Positions 53,911 through 61,130 of a DNA stretch of 64,000 nt are shown here, piece by piece. The position numbers and the translations under genes are program-made. The stretch is from Rhizobium sp. P32RR-XVIII. Lineage in GTDB: Bacteria; Pseudomonadota; Alphaproteobacteria; Rhizobiales; Rhizobiaceae. The notes beneath the pieces are model-generated. The model worked only from the letters and a program-made list of their open reading frames with translations. It was not told the DNA's origin and made no database searches. Position 1 is the first letter of the stretch. Each line of letters begins with the position of its first letter. Location of the stretch: NCBI RefSeq assembly GCF_012641395.1, contig NZ_JABAIH010000013.1, positions 62,001 to 126,000 of the forward strand, in the 5' to 3' direction.

Positions 53911-54235
53911 GTGAAGCTGAACCTACCGACCGCTCTGAGCTTCACCGGCGGCTATGTCGATACAGTCGGCTTTCTCGCTCTTAATGGCCTTCTCACCGCT
54001 CATGTTACGGCAATTTCGTGATGATCGGTGCAACCGTTGCCCATCACAGTTCACGCATTATCGCCAAGCTTCTGGCACTGCCATCTTCTGGATTGCCATC
54101 ATCTTCGTACGCCATGTCACGCTGACGATGACGGCCGCGCCCCGACGCACGTTGCTCTGGATGCTCGTTTTGGAATTCCTGTTCCTGGCTGCAGGGGCGA
54201 TCGGGATATCTCGGATCGCACCGTCGGCCATCCAG
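53911..54235 (+). pseudogene. YoaK/DUF1275-family membrane protein, frameshifted and cut by an IS
   Basis: GTG 53911 starts one base after the DoxX stop. The first 34 residues (LSFTGGYVDTVGFLALNGLL, then TAHVT) match the DUF1275 start. A one-base loss then ends the frame; the expected GNFVMIGATVAHH continues in another frame and IFWIAIIFVRHVTLTM plus LLWMLVLEFLFLAAGAIG in a third. The gene is cut near 54235 by an IS5 remnant. Confidence 0.7.
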
Positions 54236-54830
54236 GGTGCGGACTCATAACGCAGCCAACCACAGCCGAATGGGTGCAAGCTGGACGAAGGCAGGGCAAT
54301 TGGAGGCGAGGCTGTCATAGCGTGCGGCGACTCGACGACATCGCTTGATCCGATTGAAGAACCGTTCGACCCAGTTACGGGCGCGGTACGGATAAGCGCT
54401 GAAGCAGGTTGGATCGCTGCGATTGCTTTTGACGGGATGTTGGCCCATGTGCTTGTTGATCCAATCGGCGTGATAACAAGGGTCTGCGGGCAGCATTGAC
54501 CCGGATTTCAGACGAGGATCCGGCGCGAAGCGCTGTTCCACGGCATCGAAGGCCGCATCTTCGGCCGCGTCGGACTTCTCGTGCACACCTACCGGTCCGC
54601 GCAGCGATTCCAACGGCTGTGTGTCGTTCAGGAGTTTGCCCGCGAGCCGATTGATGTGGGCCTCGCCGGGGCTCAGTGCCAGCCGTACGTGAAGGCCATT
54701 TGCTATCCACGAGAGCATTAATCTTGCTGATCAATCCCCGTGACCTTTCCATAGACTGTCACTTGTTCCTGATGATGTGTGCCCCATGCTGATGCACGCG
54801 GACAATTGTGGCCCGGGCCGGAATGGCCCG
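54236..54830 (-). mobile_element. IS5-family (IS427-like) transposase remnant
   Basis: The minus strand encodes, in shifting frames, IVRVHQHGA, SKINALVDS / NGLHVRLALSPGEAHINRL and CFSAYPYRARNWVERFFNRI, then KRCRRVAARYDSLASN and LRYESAP: the C-terminal two thirds of an IS427-group transposase. The N-terminal third is absent and several frameshifts are present. Confidence 0.75.
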
Positions 54831-54985
54831 CCGGCGGCGGCAATAACGACCGTCTATCGACTCGATTGCGAAAGATGATTTCCTTGGCCGGAGTTGCAAG
54901 GTCATTCTCCAAAGCATCGACGTACCGAAACTTTCAGGGTCGCCACCGAGACGCGACGCCAGATTAAGAAGCCAGGAGGCTCGAT

Positions 54986-55459
54986 ATGCAAAGCAACGAC
55001 GTAAACGCGGTCGCAGTGAATGGTAAAGAGGCCGCCTATTTCGGTGTGCCGTGGGAAGATGCCTACGGATACGCACAGGCAATCAAGGTTGGTGACACGA
55101 TTCATGTCTCCGGCCAACTCAGCCACGATGAGAACGGGAACCTGATCGCGCCTGCTTGTCTCGATGAATCCGGCAAGCCGGCCGAGTTCTCGATGATGGA
55201 ACAGCAGATGCGGGCGACCTACGCCAATGCAGGCAGGCTTTTGGCGCGCTTCGGGGCAACGCTGGACAACGTCGTTGAAGAGACGCTCTATGTCCTTGAT
55301 GTCGACGCCGCATTCGCCGCCGCGGGCAAGGTGCGCAAGGAGGCCTACGGCACGGCGCGACCTCAGTGCGCCAGCAACTTGATCGGTGTGACGAGACTGG
55401 CCTTTCCCGAACAGCTCATCGAAATCACCTTCAAGGCTGTGCTGTCGGGAGCGAAGTGA
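54986..55459 (+). CDS. RidA-family protein
   Basis: 157 residues; AGGAGG 9 bases before ATG. Rid fold: YGYAQAIKVGDTIHVSGQLS, MRATYANAGRLLARFGATLDNVVEETLYV, and the C-terminal stretch ASNLIGVTRLAFPEQLIEIT. Classical RidA has an Arg in the RxxV/xxLP region (here ASNLIGVTRLA lacks the usual catalytic Arg position by eye), so it may belong to another Rid subfamily. A truncated cysteine-hydrolase gene follows in the same direction. Confidence 0.85.
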   Translation: MQSNDVNAVAVNGKEAAYFGVPWEDAYGYAQAIKVGDTIHVSGQLSHDENGNLIAPACLDESGKPAEFSMMEQQMRATYANAGRLLARFGATLDNVVEETLYVLDVDAAFAAAGKVRKEAYGTARPQCASNLIGVTRLAFPEQLIEITFKAVLSGAK

Positions 55460-55527
55460 AGCCGCGGTGATAAATTCCCGATGTTTGGAGCTATCTAAAT
55501 CATGACACAACTGAAACCGCGAGGGCA

Positions 55528-55605
55528 ATGCCCGACATCCTGATCGAGCCGAAGGATCGCGCCTTGGTGCTGGTCGATCAGCAAGCCGGACTTGCTTTCG
55601 GGGTG
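55528..55605 (+). pseudogene. Isochorismatase-family hydrolase, first 26 codons only
   Basis: MPDILIEPKDRALVLVDQQA then GLAFGV is the family N-terminus with the catalytic Asp. Similarity ends abruptly at about 55605, where IS481-type sequence begins; the frame then runs on to a stop at 55705-55707. It was probably co-transcribed with the RidA gene 68 bp upstream. Confidence 0.65.
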
Positions 55606-56470
55606 GGTGCTATAGACGATCGGCCTCCTTGTGAATGGGGACGATTTCTCACCTGCTTTGATCTTCGTCGGCGGCATGGCAATCCTCAGCATCATATCCT
55701 GGAGTAACCATGGGTCGGATCGAACGTATCGTCGGCCAGCACCGCTCCAGCTGCGGAGCCTCAACGGGTTGTCGCTGGATAGAGCCAGGTGACCGGTTGG
55801 TGATTTTGAGTTTACACTGCCATGCGGGCTATGCCAATTGTGGAGATGCGTCCAATGGAGCAGATACGCTTTTCGCTCCTCTGAGGACGGGTGGGCGCAA
55901 GCATAAGCCCATTCCTGCAGGGCGTCTGAATGAACCGTTCGGCCTTGGCGTTGGTTTCGGCGTATAGGGCTTGGTGCGGATGTGCTTGAGCCCCAGGGTC
56001 TTGCAGGCGGTGGCGAAGTTCTTGCCGTGTATCCGGAGCCATTGTCGGTCATGACCCGCGGGATGGTGACGCCCATGCTGGTGTAGAAGGCGACGGCCGC
56101 CTTGAGGAAGGCGATCGCCTTAGCCGCCTTTTCGTCCAGGGAGATGTCTGTAAAGGCGATGCGGGAGGGATCGTCGACGCAGACGTGGATATGCTCCCAG
56201 CCAATCCCACAGGACTTTCTCTAGCCGGTCCTGTCGCCGGTGATGCGGTGGCCGACACGCTCAGAGCGGCCGAGGTGTTTGATGTTGAGATGAATCAGGC
56301 CGCCCGGCTCGGCGTACTTATAGCGCGCGACCGGCTGGCGCGGGTCGATGTCGTTGCGCTTCGACAGACCAGCCTGCGTCATCACCCGGCTGAGAGTGGC
56401 AGGCGACACGCCGGTTTCGACGGCGATGCGATTGCCGGCTACGCGTTGTCCGGGAAATCTCCTTGTTCCT
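55606..56470 (-). mobile_element. IS481-family transposase remnant
   Basis: Minus-strand pieces in different frames: LSPATLSRVMTQAGLSKRND-like start (reads MSPATLSRVMTQAG), YAEPGGLIHLNIKHLGRSER with VGHRITGDRTG, VTIPRVMTDNGSGYTA, KAERFIQT-like and LALSSDNPLRLR. These are the ordered blocks of an IS481 transposase with several frameshifts. It interrupts the hydrolase gene on the left. Confidence 0.75.
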
Positions 56471-56704
56471 CAGACGTTTACATTTCAGATCATGGCTACC
56501 CGACATAGTCGGGCGGGGCAGATAGTGGCGCCTCTGTCGATCGAAACATGGTCGCCAGAATTGTGCCGCCACATTGCTACAGTCGGGTACCGACGTGACC
56601 ATAATCTGTCACTATCTTGACCATTCCAGCATCGCGACGACGAACCTGAAGATGAATCGCGTTGTTCCGGCAAGGAAGTCATGTCTCTTCGACAGGTCGC
56701 GTCG

Positions 56705-56825
56705 TGGTGCCGATGCACCGCCTTCATGGCGACGCTGATCATGAGCGCCAAGCTCAACCATATCGATCAGCAGGCTTGGCTGGCCAATGTCCTCGCCAAC
56801 ACCGCCGACACCGATCAGCAGGGTG
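56705..56825 (+). mobile_element. IS66-family transposase C-terminal fragment
   Basis: ATLIMSAKLNHIDQQAWLAN followed by VLAN matches the conserved IS66 TnpC tail (TLIETAKLNGVDPQAWLADVL). About 35 codons remain; no other IS66 gene is present. Confidence 0.6.
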
Positions 56826-57022
56826 GAGCAATTGCTTCCGTGGCATTAGACCCTGAAGCCGTTGAACGATCAAGCGGCCCTGATCGGTGGCCTACACTGG
56901 AGGCTTACCTTTACCCGGGGATACCTATGGCGCACCGCAGGCACAAAGCGACATCTGTCGCCACTCTCCGGACACCTTTCGATCTCTTCGCCGAGGTAGC
57001 CCGGGCCACTATCCAGCCGCGT

Positions 57023-57481
57023 TCACGGAGCCTGTGTCCGTCGCGGCGGCGCGCCAGCCAGTCCCAACATTGCGTCGATTGAGTATTTTCCAGCGCCGGT
57101 GACGTACAACAGAAAAAAACCACCCATGAGGCTGATGTTCTTATAGAAGTTTATCTTGTTCATGAAGTACTCGTACTCCCCCGTCAGGGTCCAATAACGA
57201 TGACCAATTAAACCGGCCACAAGGCAGAAGAGTGCGTACAACAACGCCAGTGGCCGTACACAGATGCCAAGTACCAGCCCGATGCCGCCAAAAAACTCGA
57301 TCACCATTGCCAAACGCGCAAGGACGGACGGCAGGGGAGCGCCGACCGACATCATGTAGGCGACAGTCCCGGGATAGTCGGTGAGTTTGCCCCAACCGAA
57401 TACGAGGAACAGAACGGCGAGAAATATACGAGCGATAAGCAGCGCTTCGTCTTTGATCCTCCCGGATCCTAAGTCAGTCAT
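57023..57481 (-). CDS. DoxX-family membrane protein
   Basis: 152 residues from ATG 57481 with GGAGG 6 bases upstream. Four helices: LLIARIFLAVLFLVFGWGKL (ending in the GWGKLTDYPG element), LARLAMVIEFFGGIGLVLGI, LALLYALFCLVAGLIGH and NISLMGGFFLLYVTGAGKY. Second DoxX gene of the window, only distantly similar to the first. Isolated among IS fragments. Confidence 0.85.
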   Translation of the reverse strand: MTDLGSGRIKDEALLIARIFLAVLFLVFGWGKLTDYPGTVAYMMSVGAPLPSVLARLAMVIEFFGGIGLVLGICVRPLALLYALFCLVAGLIGHRYWTLTGEYEYFMNKINFYKNISLMGGFFLLYVTGAGKYSIDAMLGLAGAPPRRTQAP

Positions 57482-57996
57482 GGTGAACCTCCACATTTGT
57501 CAATGATAATGCAGTCTTTTCCGCGCATTCGTATGCATCACGCTTGTCATGTGGTCGCCTAGTGGGATGCGGGGATGCACGCGATGACCATGATCTCGAA
57601 GTCGAAAGCCCAGACTACGTCAACCGCGGGCCGTTGCCGAACGCCCCTTTGCGAATGGGCCAGGAGGCCTCATGCAGCGTCGCTGGATCGGTGTGGATCT
57701 CATAAAGAGCGCGCGGAGTCGCCGGGGAGATTGCGTTGCGCGTGGCCATATCTCTACCCCTGATTTTGCGCTAGTGAGCACATCCGTTCGTTAGCCGCCG
57801 CCATATAGATGAATTGTCTAATGTCGCCATAGCGCGGTCCAAAGCTGACGCTATTATGAATAAATAGCGGAACATCGCCAATAACTGGCACTTATGGTTT
57901 CGATAGCTCGGCGCTCGTTGCTGTGTTCGTGGTCGTAGACGCTGTCGAGATTGCTCTTCAAACCATAATGGCCGAAGCTGAAGCCCGTGCAGAGGA
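57482..57996. other. Intergenic stretch, nothing recognised
   Basis: About 515 bases upstream of the DoxX gene; only motif-less short frames. Confidence 0.4.
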
Positions 57997-58260
57997 TTAT
58001 CCTGCCTGCAAGGCGGACCTAAGAGCTGAACCGCTCCGGGCATTCGAAATAATTTCCAGCGACACTAAATTTCCCGAGGCTATGCAAAACTGCTTGGTGA
58101 CCTCGTCTCTAACGCGCTGGCCGGACGTGCTTTTTTTTATTGCTTCCAGAGGCGCCGCGGTTTCTGCCGTTGGCACATACCGGAGGCCAACTTCTGATCC
58201 ATCTGACCGGTACGCTTTCGCCTCGCATTGGACCGTTCCCCAATAATTCAAATCATTCAT
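57997..58260 (-). CDS. Hypothetical small protein, doubtful
   Basis: 87 residues, start MNDLNYWGTVQCEAKAYRSD, mixed composition without low-complexity bias. No ribosome binding site is seen before ATG 58260, and the frame begins 27 bp from the IS6 end, so the true start may be lost. No family recognised; the opposite strand has a comparable frame. Confidence 0.3.
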   Translation of the reverse strand: MNDLNYWGTVQCEAKAYRSDGSEVGLRYVPTAETAAPLEAIKKSTSGQRVRDEVTKQFCIASGNLVSLEIISNARSGSALRSALQAG

Positions 58261-58286
58261 AGCTTTGCGGGATCATCGGTCACGGC

Positions 58287-59095
58287 GGTGTTGTCACATA
58301 AACGAGGCGTCAGTGAATTGGGCATAGAGACGGTGGGATGAAGAGTTCTGCCGTCAGCTACAAGCGCCACCGTTTCCCGCAACAGATCATCTCGAATGCG
58401 GTCTGGCTGTATTTCAGGTTTCCACTGAGTTTACGCCTTGTCGAGGAAATGCTGCTGGAGCGCGGAATTGTCGTCTCGGATGAAACGATCCGGCGATGGG
58501 GTCGGAAATTCGGACCGGCCTACGCAAAACAACTTCGTCGCAGGCGACCTTCGCGCCAGGATGTCTGGCATCTGGATGAGGTGGTGATTTCCATCGCGGG
58601 CAGAAAGCACTGGCTTTGGCGTGCCGTTGATCAAGATGGCTACGTTCTCGACGAGATTGTTCAGGGCCGACGCGATACGAAGGCCGCCAAGCGATTGCTG
58701 CTCAGGCTGCTGAAGAAGCAGGGCATGCCACCCAAGCGGATCATCACCGACAAACTCCGCTCCTATAGTGCGGCCAAACGTGACCTCATGCCAACGGTCG
58801 AACACCGGTCCCATAAGGGTCTCAACAATCGAGCGGAAAATTCTCATTTGCCGCTGCGAAAACGGGAGAGGACGATGCAAGGTTTCCGATCCCCAGGAAG
58901 TCTGCAGCGCTTCATCTCGATCTTCTCCGCGCTTCGAAATCTTTTCGTCACCCCAAGTCACAAACGATCCGCACTGGCCACCCACCTTCATCGCATCCGT
59001 GCAATAGCGCACTGGAAGGCCGTCACCGGCGCGGCTGCTTGATCGCAGACTGCTTGCGACAAAGACCGCTCACCACTCGATAACGTGACAACTCC
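58287..59095 (+). mobile_element. IS6-family insertion sequence (copy 2, different from copy 1)
   Basis: 809 bp with 20-bp imperfect inverted repeats: 58287-58306 begins GGTGTTGTCACATAAACGAG, the complement of 59076-59095 begins GGAGTTGTCACGTTATCGAG (16 of 20). No target duplication. Ends and transposase differ from copy 1, so the two do not form a composite transposon. Confidence 0.87.
58338..59042 (+). CDS. IS6-family transposase (copy 2)
   Basis: 234 residues. LVEEMLLERGIVVSDETIRR, first Asp in VWHLDEVVISIAGRKHWLWR, second Asp in IITDKLRSYSAAK, Glu in NNRAENSHLPLRKRER. Intact frame, so possibly active. Confidence 0.92.
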   Translation: MKSSAVSYKRHRFPQQIISNAVWLYFRFPLSLRLVEEMLLERGIVVSDETIRRWGRKFGPAYAKQLRRRRPSRQDVWHLDEVVISIAGRKHWLWRAVDQDGYVLDEIVQGRRDTKAAKRLLLRLLKKQGMPPKRIITDKLRSYSAAKRDLMPTVEHRSHKGLNNRAENSHLPLRKRERTMQGFRSPGSLQRFISIFSALRNLFVTPSHKRSALATHLHRIRAIAHWKAVTGAAA

Positions 59096-59314
59096 TGAAT
59101 TGCAACTGAGGCCCGGTGAGCGGTGCGAGGTAATCACAGGCACACGGGCAGCCTTGACATTGCTTACAACCCGCGGTGGTCCACGTTCGGTCCGGCTTTC
59201 TTTCGTGCACAAAATGTTTGTCAAGCGGCGCTCGACGATCGTACGTCGCACGAGGCTGCACGAACCGCTTTTATTGCCGCCGCCAGAGAAGCTGGGCTAT
59301 GGATGCGATACTGA
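59096..59314 (+). pseudogene. DUF982-like small protein remnant
   Basis: The end of the frame reads FRAQNVCQAALDDRTSHEAA then RTAFIAAAREAG, the hallmark C-terminus of rhizobial DUF982 proteins. The preceding part (GERCEVITGTRAALTLL) is in another frame, so there is one indel near 59172. The IS6 right end removes the 5' end. Confidence 0.6.
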
Positions 59315-59348
59315 TCCTGCCTTCATCAGCAACTCGTAATGGCGAGCT

Positions 59349-59387
59349 GACCCCGCAACTCCCTCAAAGCACGCGGGGTCTCTTTTT
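59349..59387 (+). terminator. Intrinsic terminator 1
   Basis: GACCCCGC (59349-59356) pairs with GCGGGGTC (59373-59380), then TCTTTTTG. It closes the DUF982 remnant and is followed at once by an EcfG-like promoter. Confidence 0.85.
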
Positions 59388-59391
59388 GTCG

Positions 59392-59412
59392 GTACGCTAG
59401 CGGACGGGAACG
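59392..59412 (+). repeat. 21-bp promoter-proximal repeat, copy 1
   Basis: GTACGCTAGCGGACGGGAAC plus G; 20 of 21 bases identical to 60021-60041. A weaker third copy begins at 59877 (GTACGCTGGCGAACCGGAAC). It includes the -35 GGAAC. Confidence 0.75.
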
Positions 59413-59431
59413 TCGCTGGTGCCGATTAGTT
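59407..59431 (+). promoter_or_regulatory. EcfG/RpoE2-like promoter 1
   Basis: GGAAC (59407-59411), 16 bases, AGTT (59428-59431). It fits the rhizobial general-stress consensus GGAAC-N18/19-TT. Downstream is short repeat unit 1 (59440-59507). Confidence 0.6.
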
Positions 59432-59439
59432 ATCGATAT

Positions 59440-59507
59440 GGCCGCGCGGCAGCCGTCCTGTTAAACGCCAGCGATGACCGACACTTCGTCCTGGCACCGC
59501 GCGGTCA
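59440..59507 (+). repeat. Short repeat unit 1 (diverged)
   Basis: Opens GGCCGCGCGGCAGCC and closes CTGGCACCGCGCGGTCA. Related units lie at 60069-60146 and 60224-60286, each 33-35 bases after a GGAAC box. One frame reads GRAAAVLLNASDDRHFVLAP then RG, resembling unit 3, so it may be a decayed small gene or an RNA gene. Confidence 0.55.
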
Positions 59508-59532
59508 TCATGGGGGGCGCGCTAACCGGACA

Positions 59533-59557
59533 GGAACAATGTGAAGCCTTGATTGTT
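59533..59557 (+). promoter_or_regulatory. EcfG/RpoE2-like promoter 2, for the DUF6894 gene
   Basis: GGAAC (59533-59537), 16 bases, TGTT (59554-59557), 38 bases before ATG 59596. Confidence 0.65.
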
Positions 59558-59595
59558 CGCGAACTAGGAGGCCGCCCTCCCTCGGTTGTTGGTAG

Positions 59596-59829
59596 ATGGC
59601 GAAGTATTACTTCCATATCCGTGCAGGCGATGAATTCGTCGAAGACGACGAAGGTATCGATCTGCCAGATCTCGCGGCAGTTCATGAAGAGGCAGTCAAC
59701 TCCGCCCGCGAGGTTGTCGCCGATTTGGTCCATAGGGGAGAGCGGATACGCTCAATGCAATTCGAGATCGTTGATGAAAACGGAGATCTCATCGCGGTTT
59801 TCCCGTTCAGGTCCGTGGTACTGGATTGA
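59596..59829 (+). CDS. DUF6894-family small protein
   Basis: 77 residues: MAKYYFHIRAGDEFVEDDEG, IDLPDLAAVHEEAVNSAREV, then VADLVHRGERI and FEIVDENGDLIAVFPF. This is the whole DUF6894 domain of small acidic rhizobial proteins often found in stress-response regions. It has its own EcfG-like promoter (59533-59557) and terminator (59851-59876), a monocistronic stress unit. Function unknown; cytosolic. A truncated paralogue lies at 60815-60985. Confidence 0.85.
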   Translation: MAKYYFHIRAGDEFVEDDEGIDLPDLAAVHEEAVNSAREVVADLVHRGERIRSMQFEIVDENGDLIAVFPFRSVVLD

Positions 59830-59850
59830 CTCCAGCAGATGAACCGACCG

Positions 59851-59876
59851 AGCCCCGCCGAGGCAGGGCTTTGTCT
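59851..59876 (+). terminator. Intrinsic terminator 2 (after DUF6894)
   Basis: AGCCCCGCC-GA-GGCAGGGCT followed by TTGTCT; 9-bp stem with one mismatch, short T-run. Confidence 0.7.
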
Positions 59877-59891
59877 GTACGCTGGCGAACC

Positions 59892-59917
59892 GGAACGCGA
59901 AGTCTCCTCTCTTCGTT
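59892..59917 (+). promoter_or_regulatory. EcfG/RpoE2-like promoter 3
   Basis: GGAAC (59892-59896), 17 bases, CGTT (59914-59917): a full match to the consensus. A terminator ends about 100 bases downstream, with no sizeable frame between. Confidence 0.75.
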
Positions 59918-59922
59918 ATTAT

Positions 59923-60016
59923 GCCGGAGTGCGTGTTGGCATCCACCCCGCCAGCGCATCCAGCCTCAGTGGCGACCTGACCCCGCAACCACTCACCAGC
60001 CAGCGGGGTCTTCTTT
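59923..60016 (+). ncRNA. Candidate stress-induced small RNA of about 90 nt
   Basis: Defined by a consensus EcfG-like promoter on the left (CGTT at 59914-59917; start expected 6-8 bases later) and intrinsic terminator 3 on the right. The only frame inside is 19 codons from ATG 59921 (MPECVLASTPPAHPASVAT) without a ribosome binding site. A small RNA is the simplest reading; a leaderless peptide is the alternative. Not matched to any known RNA family. Confidence 0.5.
59979..60016 (+). terminator. Intrinsic terminator 3
   Basis: GACCCCGC (59979-59986) pairs with GCGGGGTC (60003-60010), then TTCTTT. Same stem as terminator 1, with a diverged loop. Confidence 0.82.
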
Positions 60017-60020
60017 GTTC

Positions 60021-60041
60021 GTACGCTACCGGACGGGAACG
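60021..60041 (+). repeat. 21-bp promoter-proximal repeat, copy 2
   Basis: GTACGCTACCGGACGGGAAC plus G; one difference from 59392-59412. Confidence 0.75.
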
Positions 60042-60060
60042 GTTGCCTATCTTGAGCGTT
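60036..60060 (+). promoter_or_regulatory. EcfG/RpoE2-like promoter 4
   Basis: GGAAC (60036-60040), 16 bases, CGTT (60057-60060): full consensus. Repeat unit 2 follows. Confidence 0.75.
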
Positions 60061-60068
60061 TGGATGAC

Positions 60069-60146
60069 GGCCGCGCGGTAGTCTTCCTTACCAAAGTCGC
60101 CAGTGATGTTGGAGCCGCAGCCCTCTTCCCTGGTGCCGCGCGGTCA
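60069..60146 (+). repeat. Short repeat unit 2 (diverged)
   Basis: Opens GGCCGCGCGGTAGTC, closes CTGGTGCCGCGCGGTCA, and is then followed by CCTTTTCCCC. The GGTG...CACC around the closing box could form a weak terminator stem. Confidence 0.55.
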
Positions 60147-60188
60147 CCTTTTCCCCCTTAACTGCTGCTCCGGCGGGGTATTTTTTGG

Positions 60189-60213
60189 GGAACATTGCAG
60201 AACCTGCCTTGTT
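60189..60213 (+). promoter_or_regulatory. EcfG/RpoE2-like promoter 5
   Basis: GGAAC (60189-60193), 16 bases, TGTT (60210-60213). Repeat unit 3 follows. Confidence 0.6.
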
Positions 60214-60223
60214 TGGCGCGCCT

Positions 60224-60286
60224 GGGGTGCGCGGCAGTTCTTCTGTTCAACCCGGATGACACCCCTCTCCGGGTGCCGCGTGGTCA
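60224..60286 (+). repeat. Short repeat unit 3 (diverged)
   Basis: Opens GGGGTGCGCGGCAGTTC, closes CGGGTGCCGCGTGGTCA. One frame reads GCAAVLLFNPDDTPLRVPRG, similar to the reading of unit 1. Confidence 0.5.
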
Positions 60287-60329
60287 ATTCCGCGCTGAAT
60301 GGCTAGGGGATACAAGAGGCGCGGCAAGG

Positions 60330-60746
60330 GCTCGCTTTCCGTAGGAGCGGGCCCTTCGATGAGATCGGTGGGAAGGCGGCAATCATGCCCGGATAGCAAT
60401 CCCGACACAACATCCAGCGAGGATTGCGCACCTCTACCGTGCCGAACACGGTTCGGAGCCGGCGAGTCGTATAATCCTTGACTGGCCGGAATGCATGGCA
60501 ATCCGAGCAGACTCGACGACAGAGACAAAAGGTTTCCGCCTCGTGGCCTACGACCGCGCTCTGCAGCGCCGCGAGTATCTTTTTGCCGTCATTGATCGAG
60601 AAGCCAATTTCTCCCTCGAACAGGCGCTCCCAGCTTTTGTCGATACGAACTTCTTTCCGGCAGGTGTCGCCGAACTCGTTCTTTCCCTCAATCGTAATCG
60701 TCCATTCCACCGCCACTGTCGCCTCCTTGAACAAAGCGATGGTCAT
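60330..60746 (-). mobile_element. ISKra4-family transposase N-terminal fragment
   Basis: The minus strand encodes EWTITIEGKNEFGDTCRKEV, IDKSWERLFEGEIGFSINDG, the zinc-finger-like CRRVCSDCHAFRPVKDYTTR and VFGTVEVRNPRWMLCRDCYP, the ordered start of ISKra4 transposases. It ends at about residue 130 of roughly 450, so the catalytic part is gone. Confidence 0.75.
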
Positions 60747-60814
60747 GGACCGCTCGGACTTAACAACTTGTATGCGACCCCAGAGAAGTTACCGGTCTCG
60801 CTGGCGTCTCACAG

Positions 60815-60985
60815 GGAGGACACGACATCGACCAGGAAGGTATCGACCTTCCGTCAATAGACGCTGCTCGAGACGAGGCGCGGAAGGCTGCGAGAGAGAT
60901 GGTCGCCGAACTCGTTCTTCATTCGGAGCGTATCGACGGAATGCCCTTCGAGATCTCCGACCAGGACGGCGCCGTCTTGGCCTGA
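60815..60985 (+). pseudogene. DUF6894-family protein, C-terminal remnant
   Basis: HDIDQEGIDLPSIDAARDEA, then REMVAELVLHSERIDGMPFE and ISDQDGAVLA match the last two thirds of the DUF6894 protein at 59596 (EGIDLPDLAAVHEEA; VADLVHRGERI). The aromatic YYFHI start is missing; the ISKra4 fragment ends 70 bp upstream and probably removed it. Confidence 0.65.
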
Positions 60986-61130
60986 ACTAGGACGGTCAAT
61001 CACTTTTTCACGCGCCCGGCAGAGTGAGGTTACGGCACTCGCAACGTTTTTCCGCCAATTGCAATGGCTGCAGATGGACATTTTTCCGCAGCGGGGCCAA
61101 CATCGAACCGCCGAATACCAAGGATGACCC

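Noticed and set aside
46966..59095. Composite transposon formed by the two IS6 copies
   Set aside because: The elements have different ends and only moderately similar transposases, and lie in opposite orientation, so they are unlikely to have moved together.
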